Source of the DNA: Polytrichum commune
Taxonomy: Eukaryota; Streptophyta; Polytrichopsida; Polytrichales; Polytrichaceae
Assembly (NCBI GenBank): GCA_950295325.1
Contig: OX485805.1
Span: forward strand, 36,069,501 to 36,133,500
DNA: 64,000 bases
Direction of reading: 5' to 3'
A model generated the notes under the pieces. That model was not told where the DNA came from. It did not search any database and saw only the letters and a list, made by a program, of their open reading frames with translations. Positions 34,501 to 45,025 of this stretch are shown piece by piece; position 1 is the stretch's first letter, and the number at the start of each line of letters is the position of its first letter. A program made the position numbers and the translations under genes.

Positions 34501-36218
34501 CGGGCGGGAGGATAAGATTCAGGTGTTGAGAACTAATATAATAGCTTGTGCAAGTAGGTAGGTCGGGTACTCATGGGTGTGGGCCGGTTGCTGGATTTCA
34601 GTACCAGTTGGGATTTGATAGCTAGCCTGGAGGCATTCAAAGTGTTGGTGCACTCTAATCGCCAGTTAATCTCCTTGACTCAAGTGCTTTTGTTGCATCA
34701 ATCTAGAGACTGGGCCCAGAGTCTATTGTGGGAATGAAGGGAAAGAACTTTGTTGACATGCACTTGCGTTGGTCGTATCTCGGATTCAAGCCGTGTTGTA
34801 ATGATCAACGCTAGCTAGCTGCGTTTGGTGATTCTGCAAAAGAGATGAATCAAGAGACGCAAAACTCTGCCAGACTTGTCCGGAGCCTTGAGTGATCTGA
34901 TAGCTTGCTGATGATGAGGTGGTTCATGCATATGAATAATCAATAGCATACCGAAGGTCATCACATGAGCGTTTACATTGATCAGCCGGTCGAACCTGTG
35001 AGAAGAACTTGCAGGTGTGATCATCACTAGGGCCTTCTCTGTCGGAGGGAATCTTCTAGTGCGTGACGGTGTTATCTTGGAGAGAACCTGGTTAACTGAC
35101 CTCCATGGTAGAATGTGTTGCCTCTTTTTTATCTGAGTTGTGGACAAATTCCCACATAACGTGGGAGTGGGATGTCTTAAGTTCATGTGAAGCTGACAGT
35201 CAATATCCATACCTACAGTATCATGTACAGGTGCAACTCGCCTTATAGCCTGGGTAGTCTGACATGTGTTCCTAATTGGGATTATCCAGCGCAGGTCACA
35301 CCTGTCAAGTCAAAGTTGTCTGTGCTTGCTCGTGTCTGCTCCTGATCTGCCCCTAATTCGAAACCTGAGCGCCTTCCTATCATACGACTATGATACAGGC
35401 TTACAGCTTCAGAGCTGCTTTGAAGGACTCTTGAACTCTGAGGAGACTGAGTCCGACTCAGTGGTTAAGTATGCATATTATATGGATTGTACCAACATGT
35501 GTGTGGAACTATTGAGCTGTGATGCAACAGATTCTGATAATTTCTTCTGTAACTTAAACCAGAGAAGAAATTAACATTGCAGTGAAGATTCTTTGGCATG
35601 GGCCGAGCTCGCACTAGCAGCTCCAACATTCACGAGGGAGGAGCACTCAAGTCCTACGTGGTAGATTCTTTGTGAGAGCATTCCCTGCAGTATTTGCACT
35701 TTTGGCTGACAGTATTTGCAGTGTGATGAATGCATGCAGGAACTTGAGTACAGACACAGGAGGATTAATGAGGTGCAGCAGGCAGCAAGACAGACAGACA
35801 GCAGATCTGTATAGAGGACCACAGATTTTGTACCAAATTTGTACTTGCACTGTCACGCAAAGCTCCGTGAATCATCTGCAGCATCTTCCAGGAGGCTGCT
35901 GCCCCCACCAATAGCAAGCTACCCTCTGAAGCATAATCTTCTTAACTCGGTGATAATGTTGAGGCATGGAAGCTAGGGAGTTGATCAGATTCAAACAAAA
36001 GTTGCAGTAATTAGCAAATTACTCACGGCTGCAAGGTCGTGAGTTCATGAATCTACAGATCAGTTGCATTGATCTGGACAATCAAGGCGTTCGCAGAGCT
36101 GCATAATCCTACTAAGGAGGACAATTCCAGGAGGGAGTTTAGTCGCTGACTGCAGATTTAGTGGTTCAAATCTCTTTATCCTACGATTTTTTCTTTGGTT
36201 TGAATTCAATTTGGTGCA
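34501..36218. other. Upstream region of the GT92 gene; no confident gene
   Basis: Frames at 34815-35210 (minus) and 35266-35574 (plus) have no recognisable domains. The promoter of the downstream gene should lie in the last kilobase; I could not pick a TATA box with confidence. Confidence 0.35.
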
Positions 36219-39200
36219 ATGAAGTCCCCGGAGTGGCCGCATTCGCAATCAGCTCGACAGGGACTAGTGCAAATTATCGTCCTGCTCATGGTCACCAACA
36301 CGCTGCTGCTCATCGCCCTCTTCAGTTCCGACATGCGAGTCTCCCAAACCCTATGGTGGCCCCTCCATCGACAGACTCCCAAAACCACTCTTCCCTCACC
36401 CAATTGTACAGGTTCCAATATTCCACTAATCTCTTCCTCCCAAAACCTGCAAGCTGAAATACTTTCTTCTTCTTCTTCTCCTCCTCCTTCTCCTCCCACC
36501 ACTTCCAAATTTGCAGAAGAAGGAGATATAGGTGAAGGTGAATCCTACCGCGTGATTCTGAACACGACTTCCATGGACCTGTCACGAGGCGAGATTCGCA
36601 GGTTGCAACCCCACGGAATCGCCTCCCACCTCATCATCGAGTTCGGGGCGTACCGCAATGGGCCCCGAACGTTTTCCACCGTCTCGCTCATCAGCAAGCG
36701 CCTGCACGACCTGCACGAAGTGCCGTATGCGTGCGAGTGGCGTCCGAATGAGCAATCAAGCAGTGTGGTGACGGGGTTTGCGTGGCCGATCAAGCCTGAT
36801 TGGGAGCTGGGTACCATGTATGGGACGATGGTGGTGGTGTGCGAATTTGGGGAAGATGTGGGCACTGATGGCAAGGGGGGTAGCATCGTCCTCTCGGTGG
36901 GGTATGCCGACGAGTACCGCCCGGCGGAAAGGTTCGTCGCTTGCTTGCTTGCTCATCTCCATCATCATCTTCATCATCTTTCTTCATCATCTTTCTTCAT
37001 CATCCTGATTTTGATCTTGAGAACTGAAGATAATGTGCATGGGGGAAGAGATTATGGCCTCTTACCGAAGTTTGGTAGGGTGAAGCGACCACATAGTAGA
37101 GTTATCCTTCAATTCAACTGGAGTTTTGGTGGGGAGTTGTTTGTTTTGCATGGGATACTTTTCATGTTTGGTAAATTTTCGGTGCATGTTTGGAGCCGTG
37201 TGGAGGTTCGAACAAAGAGCTTTGTATATCATCGGTTTATTGATGGTCAAACTCATTTTGGCATGTCAAGAGGTGCTAAATAGAGTTTGGCCCCCAGAGA
37301 ACCCATATAGAATGTTTGGGGGGTGGCGAAGCATTGGGGATGGCAATGCATTCCAACTAGCTTTAAACTAACACTTGATTTTCAGTGCACCCTACCACTT
37401 ATGAATCACCCAACCATACTAGGGGTCCCACATACCCAAGTGAACTGATATATCCAACCAACTACTACGTTGGAACCTAAGGACTTGTCCTTAAAGGGAG
37501 ATAGCTCTTGGCTGCCTTATCCATGCCTATCCAAAATGTTCACCTTTGAAAGAAGGCAACAGTCTTTGGGGAAGCCCACTTTAATTCTCATAACGCCCAT
37601 TTTAGGATTACACGTGTAGACTTAGACCAACTCGATTTAAACGAAACAACACCATAATTAACACCGGCGGCAACATTGGAGTCATCTTTCTTTCTTCCTT
37701 CCGCTCTTTCTTTCTGGCCCCTTGCTAATCAAAGTCGCCTAATTGTTGCCACCCAACTTATAGGTTCGTCGCATTCACCGAAGCGCCGGGAACCTACAAC
37801 GCCACGAAATACGAACCCGCGAGCTTCCCATACGACATCACGTTCTGCGCATCCCGCCTCTACGGATCCGTGAATCCGGAGCGGATCCGCGAGTGGGTCG
37901 CCTACCACGCTCTACTCTTCGGCCCGCGCGCCCACTTCCTGTTCCACGACGCGGGCGGCCTGGATGCCGACGTTTACCGCGTGCTCCGGCCGTGGATCGA
38001 GCTCGGGAGGGTGAGCGTGCAGAACCTGCAGCTCCTGGAGGTTTACCAGGGGCGCTCGCACCACCAGTTCACCATGCTGAACGACTGCATGTTCCGGGCG
38101 CAGACGCTGTCGAATTGGACCTTCTTCTTCGACGTCGACGAGTACCTGTACCTCGAACCCGTGCCGGGTGGTGGTTATGCGAGGGTGCAGGAGTTTCTCG
38201 CAGAGAGCGAGCGCAACAATGTGACGCAGGTCCGGATGAGGACGGTGAAGATGTCGGATGCGCTGTGCACTGCGAATTTGGGTGTCAATGACTCCACCCG
38301 GGACGCTATCAACGCTAGGTCAGTGATCGAAATCCCTGGACTTCCATGGATCCAAATTTGCCCCCGAGGAATGATTTGCTTTAAGGTTGAAGAGAGATGA
38401 GGCAATCAAAGATGATAATTTGCTCTCCTCTAAAGAAAATGTCAGCGGGAGAAATCTGGCATAAGTAGAGTTATCAGCGAAATGGACCTTCAAAGAGTCG
38501 ACACCAAACAAGGAGTTTGGTGCTAATGTGAAGGAACTCTTGTTCTATTGGAGCTTCTTATTCAGGACTCAGCTAATTTTGAATCATGGGTGAATTTTTT
38601 TGGATTTCCACTAATTTCCACAGCAATTCTTGTTGATGGAATTTGGAGATCTAAAATAGGGTCTGACATGTGGCACTGCCATGGGGGACTTACTTACCAT
38701 GACAACAAAAAATCTCATGCTTCTTCATAACATTACTCTGTGGCCCTCAGAATATAACAGTGATACTCGAAAAACGGGAGACTCGGATTCAGACTGAACT
38801 CACAGCATCTCACTGTTATATTCAGAGGGCCCACGTCGCTGAGTAATGTTATATTGGCACTTGCATGAATAAAAAAAACTCATTCGTCATCAGAGTATAC
38901 TCATTGCCTGGGCGGTTTCCTGGGTGTTGTAATGTCTGCTCGCCCACGGGTGGAGCTTCTGTCGGGACTTTTTACGGGCCACGGCTATGGTTATCTTAAA
39001 GGCAGGGGTTGCACGAGTTGTTGGTTTCTTTCTGGTTTCTTCTTTTGTGAGTTCTAACTGTAGGACCTTCTCCATCTCTACTTGAAACTATACTTGATCT
39101 GAAGATTGACATGGGCAGTGCTTGAATGCACACATCTTGCATTTCACTGTTACACAAATCAAGTAACAAAGTCATCCCGAAACTGTCATTTATGGTGTAT

Positions 39201-39628
39201 CAGCCAAATACAAGTGGCAGGTCTACATCATTTACTGATTTTTATTTGGGTGTCAACTGACCTGCAGAAAATGGGCGATTGAAAAGCTGGTGTATGCTGA
39301 TTGTGACTATGGTTGGGCGCCTATGGAGTCCCGGAAATACGCATTGCAACCCCGCAAGGTTTTTGCCACGGGTGTCCACTTTGCGGAGTATTTGAAGATT
39401 GGTGAGACAATTGATGTGGATCCAAAAGTTTTGCGATTATACCACTACCATGGCAGCATCGGTGTCAAATCAGAACTTTGCCGTGACTTCACGACTGGGT
39501 TAAACGGGGAACCCAATTATTTAGGTATAAAGAATTGCACTGTAGATCGAACTCTCACAAGGCATGCCAGGAGAGTAAAGCAATTTGAGATTGACACAAT
39601 TGGGAGGCAACCGAGACGCAACCGGTGA
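36219..39628 (+). CDS. GT92 galactan beta-1,4-galactosyltransferase (GALS-like), three exons
   Basis: This is a Golgi type II membrane glycosyltransferase of family 92, close to plant GALS proteins that extend the beta-1,4-galactan side chains of rhamnogalacturonan I. Exons: 36219-36931, 37764-38318, 39268-39628; all introns are GT-AG and the joins keep frame (AAAG^gttcgt / tatag^GTTCGT; GCTAG^gtcagt / tgcag^AAAATG), giving 542 aa. A signal anchor lies at residues about 16-36 (LVQIIVLLMVTNTLLLIALF), followed by a Ser/Pro-rich stem. Catalytic-domain marks are the CASRLYGSVNPERIREWVAYHA block, FHDAGG, the metal-binding DVDEYLYLEP, and in exon 3 YADCDYGWAPMESRKYALQP, KVFATGVH and YHYHGSI. Exon 2 is unusually GC-rich compared with its surroundings. 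Length and architecture are typical, so it is probably functional. Whether it is a true GALS orthologue needs a tree. Confidence 0.9.
38727..38852. mobile_element. 126-bp hairpin MITE in GT92 intron 2
   Basis: The arms ATAACATTACTC and GAGTAATGTTAT, plus CAGAATATAACAGTGA and TCACTGTTATATTC, pair across a short loop. No certain target duplication. It lies wholly inside intron 2 and should be removed by splicing. Confidence 0.7.
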
Positions 39629-39924
39629 TTGAAGTTGCAGCCCAACAAACAGGAGATTTATGAGCCATTAGGGATTGAACTAATCCAGCACCTAATAATC
39701 TCTTCAGCCGCATTATTATTTAAGTGGGTTGACCAATCAGCTACAGATCTTCATCCACTATTAGTGTAAGAAAATCATGGCGACTTGTAATTTTATTAGG
39801 AATTAAAGGTCACAGTCAAAATTATATATCCTCTCTGTATAGTTGTTTCAATATTTCTGGGATTCAGGTTTGAATAAAAAGGTTACTAGGTACTGCAAAG
39901 ATTTGTCAAATCGTAACGTCAAAT
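39629..39924 (+). other. 3' flank of the GT92 gene
   Basis: The likely 3' UTR; a near-canonical polyadenylation word (gaataaaa) is at about 39875. Confidence 0.4.
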
Positions 39925-40301
39925 CCTTAGACCTGCCTAAATCGAACATAGCAATAATCTGGACACCTATATTTTAGTGGTATGCGGTTAGGTGTGAAAC
40001 TAAGAATGGACACCTAAAAGACATATGTTAAAAGGAGATTGTACTACGTACTCAAAATATGTTAGCCACTCTAGGCTCAATAGTCAAAATGATTTGGGGG
40101 ACCTATATGACCACTTAATGAGCACAAGAACTTCACTTTGATATTGAATAAGATATTCACATGAGCTCTGGAGATCTTGAGGCAAATGACTAAGGGCATG
40201 GTTTGGATTTGCAAATCATCTCGTACTAATTGTGTGTTTCATATATCCTACGAGAAGAGGTTGCAGAGAGAAAAGCATCTGAATAACACACATCTACCTA
40301 A
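39925..40301 (+). mobile_element. MITE family D copy
   Basis: Ends TTAGACCTGCCTAAATC (decayed) and ACACATCTACCTAAG, with full internal family D phrases (AGTGGTATGCGGTTAGGTGTG, CACTTAATGAGCACAAGAA). Confidence 0.7.
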
Positions 40302-41880
40302 GCTGATGATCAATCTGTCAGTATTCTTTCTTGACTACAGAACTCTGAAGAAATTCTTGAGTCCAACGAGGTTTCTTCTGCACGTAAAGATTCAAGACCT
40401 TTGCAAAGAAATTGAGACACTGGATCTGTATCCAGTATTGAAGGAAGTTGTGGAAATCTGCAAGAGTGAGCTTCTAATTCTGCGAGAAGTGTGGCCATGT
40501 ACTTTACTCAGTTCCAATAAGCCTAGAATTCAGGGTGGAGTAACAGGACCTAGGTTAATGTCAACGGATAAATGGGTTCACATGGATTGGCTTTCATCAC
40601 TGACCAGAGAGCTTGTAAGTTTTTTTAAAACTTATAATCGGGTGAAATTCTCTTTCATGATAAAGTGATGCCCTTCTGAGAAATTGTTGTGAGTCAAATT
40701 TATGCAATATTGTAAGCAAACACCTAGTCTACCAAGTGAGGGCCCAATGTATTAAGCTTGACTCAGGAAGTTCTGCAGAAGATAAGTGAAAATCATCCTA
40801 GAGCTCTGGACATTGTTTCCTACGTCTCGCGCACAGTGATCAGGGAGATTTTGGACACAACCGGTTGAGATCCTAGTGTTTGCAAGTCCAACTGGTTACA
40901 TGTTGACATCCTCTGGTTTTCCTTTATTAAATTGGAATATGTTCTATAAATTCCTCTAAAATGATCAGTAATTTTCCTGCAGTCTTGGAATTCAACTGGT
41001 TATTTCTCAATCTCAACCAGTTCATTTGTAACTAACTGCCGGTTCTCCCTGATCATAGCTCACACACCACGACTTGTTAAGTGCAGCGCAGGGTTGGCAT
41101 TTGTTAAGTCTTTATCTTGTCTGTTTTAGCCGAATGAAACAAATTTTATGTCAGGGTAGGTATGTCAGCTGAATATTCTCAGCACCTGCTTACCTGGTCA
41201 ATGAAAATTGCATTATTATGTTGTGGATGAGATTTATCTGCATTTAGTAACAAATAAGTCTCAATTATTGAGCTCCACTACCTGCAGCCTACCTAATGAA
41301 AGCCCCCTTTAGCCTCTCTAGTCTAGCCTATAATTAAAAAAGCGAATCACAATTGTGCAGAAAATGGAGTCCTTGGCTTCGATATGGCCTGCTGGCGTTT
41401 GATGTTGAAACTCGAGCTCAGGAGCAATTTGCAGAATTGGGCCGGAAGTTCAATTCTCTGCTGTGAGCAGACATTTTGTCAGAGGAAAACGTTGTCTCTG
41501 TTCTTTACGAAGGCCGGGGTGTCTCTATCTGATTACTAATTGAGCACTCTGCCAGCATCACCGGAATCCGCAGACCAAGCCAGGTGGCTGTGAAAACCGC
41601 ACAATATTGCCAGAAATCAGCCGTTAAGTAATTTTGCTCAAATTTGCAGAGTCCGTCCTGTATGCACACCAGGCCACATAAAAAATTGATGCATTTAATG
41701 CTATTTTTTGAGGAGTGCAAGTACTGTGTCAGCGCTACAGACTCCAAAGCTTGGATGATCATCAGCCATGTTCAAGTTTAATAACTCGTATTCAGTGCCT
41801 CGGATTGCAGGACCATGTCGGAGGAGACTCACCGCTGACCAGTATGTAAAGCAATGAATTGCTGGAAGAAGTGCAGACTG
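40302..41880 (+). pseudogene. Possible decayed exons of an unidentified gene
   Basis: Two stretches look like exons: about 40360-40615, whose frame reads KIQDLCKEIETLDLYPVLKE and ends WLSSLTREL before a gtaag donor; and 40776-41100, which follows an acceptor (gactcag) and reads EVLQKISENHPRALDIVSY, then is cut by a family B MITE at 40834. A third candidate is about 41361-41465. I do not recognise the protein. It could equally be a live gene with the MITE in an intron of unknown shape. Confidence 0.3.
40834..41058 (+). mobile_element. hAT-like MITE family B, copy 6
   Basis: 225 bp; the best preserved copy. Starts CAGTGATCAGGGAGA, ends TCTCCCTGATCATAG. Flanks ctcgcgca and ctcacaca (40826-40833, 41059-41066) match at six of eight positions, an 8-bp duplication. 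Confidence 0.85.
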
Positions 41881-41908
41881 TTTTGGGAGATAACTAATGT
41901 TAAGGTAG

Positions 41909-42571
41909 ATGTGTCTATGTCACCAAAACGACATAGACACATGGCCCCACCTACTATCCATGTGTGAACACCCATACCTAAAAGGCTTAAGAATAGCTCG
42001 CCATAATAAAGCGGTACACCTCATCACCCAAACACTACAAGCCAACAAACACACCCGATTTTACACACTAACAAATGCAGGAAATCTCAACAACATGAAC
42101 CAAGAACAAACAGTCCTAGAATGGCTCATAAAATGTACATGCCCACAACCAATTTGCCAATACCAAGCCAAATTAAGACCGGATATCCTAAGTATACTAG
42201 GCGCCCCAAACCACACACCAACACCTTTACTACCATCCCACACACACACAATACAATTCATTGAATTCACATACTGCCATGACAGATTTCCCGAGCAAGC
42301 CCTCATGCACAAACACACCAAATACGACTCATTAATTAACAACATACAAAATCAAGGATGGAAAATGAACCCCCTCATCACTATCACAGCTGGCGTTCGA
42401 GGAGCTATACACGAACAATCCATTAACAAGCTAACCAACCTTAAAATCCCAAAGTCCAGCATCAAAACCCTCATGAAAAATATACACCAAAATGCCATTA
42501 AATATCTTACCTACCTTGTTCTCAACAAAAGAAAACTTCAAAATAAACAAGCTACTATCATACCTCCCTAA
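41909..42571 (+). pseudogene. C-terminal zinc knuckle and restriction-like endonuclease of a non-LTR element
   Basis: The 220-residue fragment begins inside a zinc knuckle (CHQNDIDTWPHLLSMC; Cys-4, His-14, Cys-19). It continues RIARHNKAVHLIT (about 28-40), then the nuclease core: RPDIL (90-94), an acidic IEFTYCHD (Glu-119), and KHTKY (135-139), followed by GW (150-151). The order knuckle, RHN, PD, E/D, K..KY is that of the restriction-like endonuclease in R2/NeSL/CRE/Hero-type retrotransposons, unlike plant L1 elements, which carry an N-terminal apurinic endonuclease. The ORF is still open to its stop, so the insertion is young. The reverse transcriptase itself is missing, and the annotated ATG is partly made by the target duplication. 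Confidence 0.7.
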
Positions 42572-42723
42572 AACAAAGGGACTAAAACAAAACACTTGAG
42601 CCCACCTCCCAAAGAGGCATAAACCCTCATACTACAACACGGTCTACCATGCTAAGTATTTGGATAACGGGCTCATATTCATGCCGGTACCGTGTACAAG
42701 CGTTATTTTTTCTTTTCTTTTTC
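41914..42723 (+). mobile_element. 5'-truncated RLE-type non-LTR retrotransposon
   Basis: An 810-bp insertion flanked by an identical 14-bp direct repeat TTAAGGTAGATGTG (41900-41913, 42724-42737), with a T-rich 3' end. It carries the last ~220 codons of a reverse-transcriptase polyprotein. The 14-bp repeat at the right is the start of a family D MITE, so the retroelement landed at the tip of that MITE. 5' truncation and variable-length target duplication are the usual outcome of target-primed insertion. Confidence 0.8.
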
Positions 42724-42724
42724 T

Positions 42725-43460
42725 TAAGGTAGATGTGCTGAAATCTGACATAGGAATAATTTGGACACTTAGATTTTAGTGCTACACTCTAAACTCCGTT
42801 ATCTCATGCTTGTAGCAACCAAAGTGCACATGATATTAAGGAGCTTTGTAGTGTAAACATTGATGCGTGATGAAAGAAAATTAGTGTAGCATGTGACATT
42901 GTAGAATAACACAAAAGCAACATTGCAATAATGATGATAATTACGATGATGACAACGTGATGCGTGTGAGTGTGTAGTCTGAATTCTTTGGCGGTTTACT
43001 TTAATGTCAAAATCCATGATATATGGGAGGGAAAGTTACGTGACAACAAGGAGTGAGATTTAAACTGAGAACATCCGTTCCCTAGAGTTTCAAAATATAA
43101 GAGGAGTGACATTAAGGAGGTTGATATTACAAAGTTTAGAGTGTAATATATGGTTAGGTGTGGATCTAAAAGCAGACACCAAAAAGACATGTGTTTGAAA
43201 GAAATTGGACTACGTGCTCAAACTATGGTAATCATTCTAGACTCAAAAGCCAACATGATTGGAAGAACCTACATGACCAAGCATGAGATTACTCACTTTG
43301 ATAATGAATAAGATATTCAAATGAACTCCAAAAAAATTGAGGCAAATGGCTACCAACACGTTTTGGATGTGCTAATGATCTTGCACTAGTCGAGTGTCAC
43401 ATATCCTACAAGAAGTGGATGCATAGAGAAAAAGTATCTGAGTAACACACGACCACCTTA
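42725..43460 (+). mobile_element. MITE family D, copy split by a 359-bp MITE
   Basis: Starts TAAGGTAGATGTGCTGAAAT and ends ACACACGACCACCTTA; the internal sequence resumes after the inserted element with ATATGGTTAGGTGTGG. Confidence 0.75.
42785..43143. mobile_element. 359-bp MITE with CACTCTAAACT ends, nested
   Basis: Inverted ends CACTCTAAACT and AGTTTAGAGTG flanked by TA (42783-42784, 43144-43145). The CACT start and TA target resemble family C, so the two families may share a mobilising transposase. Confidence 0.75.
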
Positions 43461-45017
43461 TTTAGTTTGGTATAGTCTATTACGAAGCCGCCCATTTTAA
43501 CAAATCATATTTATTTTTCCAGCTGCCTAAGATGACATCATATATATATATATATATATAGGTGGCATTCTCTTGGTTTTTGGAGCTCATAGCAGCTAGC
43601 TGACCTTCAGCAATGTTAGTGAGCGTCACATTGCTGGTGTCTGGATGTCAGTGGTTTATCTACTCCAAGTGTTTTTATGACTCAAGGCCTGTTAGACTCA
43701 ATCATCATAATAAATGAGTTTACAGTATTATTTCGTAAATATCCCCATGGTCAGGACTCAGGAGGGTTGATGCAACTTTGGTCTGTTGTTACTGATTTAT
43801 AGAGCTTCGCAGACAACCCATCAGAGGATTTGAAATACCTAATTATGTGGTGACACAAGAATAGTAGGGTATGCGGGTGTTATTTTCTTCTTTCTTTTTT
43901 CAGGTTCCCTAACTTCTACACAACGAAAACTTGTGTTCCAGTAGCAAATCTATGCCGAAGCATAAGCAAAAATCAGATCGAAAATCTAACTTTCGCTATT
44001 TATCAGAAGTGCATGTTTGTTGATTCTTTAATTGGATACATAGAGCCTCTCAATTGTGTTCACTATTGAGTGTGGAGTAGTTAATAAAATATGAAGACAT
44101 AATCCAATCTCTTTTACACATGTGATTTAATGGTGTTTATTAATTGATCCTGACATGACCACACATCAATTGAACATAGTTGGGGTCCGATTAAGAAAAG
44201 CAAGTGAGTAACAATTGCATACCTTATGCAGAGTTGCATCTGAGGGTTGTGAAATTGGTGTGGAGTAAAGACTATCAAACTATAATTTTGTAGTGAGGAA
44301 AGAGTAGGTAGATGATCATGGGTCTTCTTAAAATGAGGTTTTCCATCATATTTATGCATGATATCAACTTGAATGAACATTTTCGTCAAATTTTTTGCAT
44401 GGTTTGCATAAATAACCTGATTTTCCTTGAATAAAAGAATAAGGAGTGTGCAACCCATGTTGCAAATGAATGTTCCAAGTTTATATACGGATTCTTCAGT
44501 AAAACTAGGGTGGGCATTTGGCATCGAGCAATGTTATAATATTATATTAGGTAATTTGAGACTTTTTTGGCATATTGAGTCATTTGAGTATATAAGAACA
44601 TAGAAAATGTCTCATAAATATTAGGGAATGGTGTGTGAAACTCAAACATACGAATATTTAAGAGTAGTGATCTACAATAATTGATGCACAAATAAAGGCA
44701 CAACTCAATCAAAAACTCATATGAAGATGGTTTTGGTAGGACAATCCAAACATGAGACAATATTGGAGGAGAAAGAAGATATTCATATTACAGGATATAA
44801 GAAATACAAGGTCTAGAAATTAAGTAACAAACGAGCATCACATAACCATTATTGGATAGTGTGACCTTCATTAAGCCTACTTATGTACAATGTCTATGCT
44901 AACGTTGCCCTTCATGGCTTCGGCCACCACTTCTTTTGCTCACATGGCCTCTACATTCTAGAAAATCTCCACTCCGTGGCTATAGCCAAGGTTAGGACAC
45001 ATGCCCATCATGATACA
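43461..45017. other. No gene recognised; (TA)n and a family D fragment
   Basis: A (TA)n run lies at 43540-43560. The segment 44020-44180 is an inverted family D fragment (CACATGTGATTTAATGG; CAATTGTGTTCACTATTGAG). The minus-strand frame 44114-44524 begins in that repeat and has no domain. Confidence 0.4.
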
Positions 45018-45025
45018 TTTAGGAG

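Noticed and set aside
36206-37008. Overlapping ORFs in exon 1 and intron 1 of the GT92 gene
   Set aside because: The plus-strand frame after 36931 reads through intron 1; the splice to 37764 restores the family motif. Minus-strand frames are shadows.
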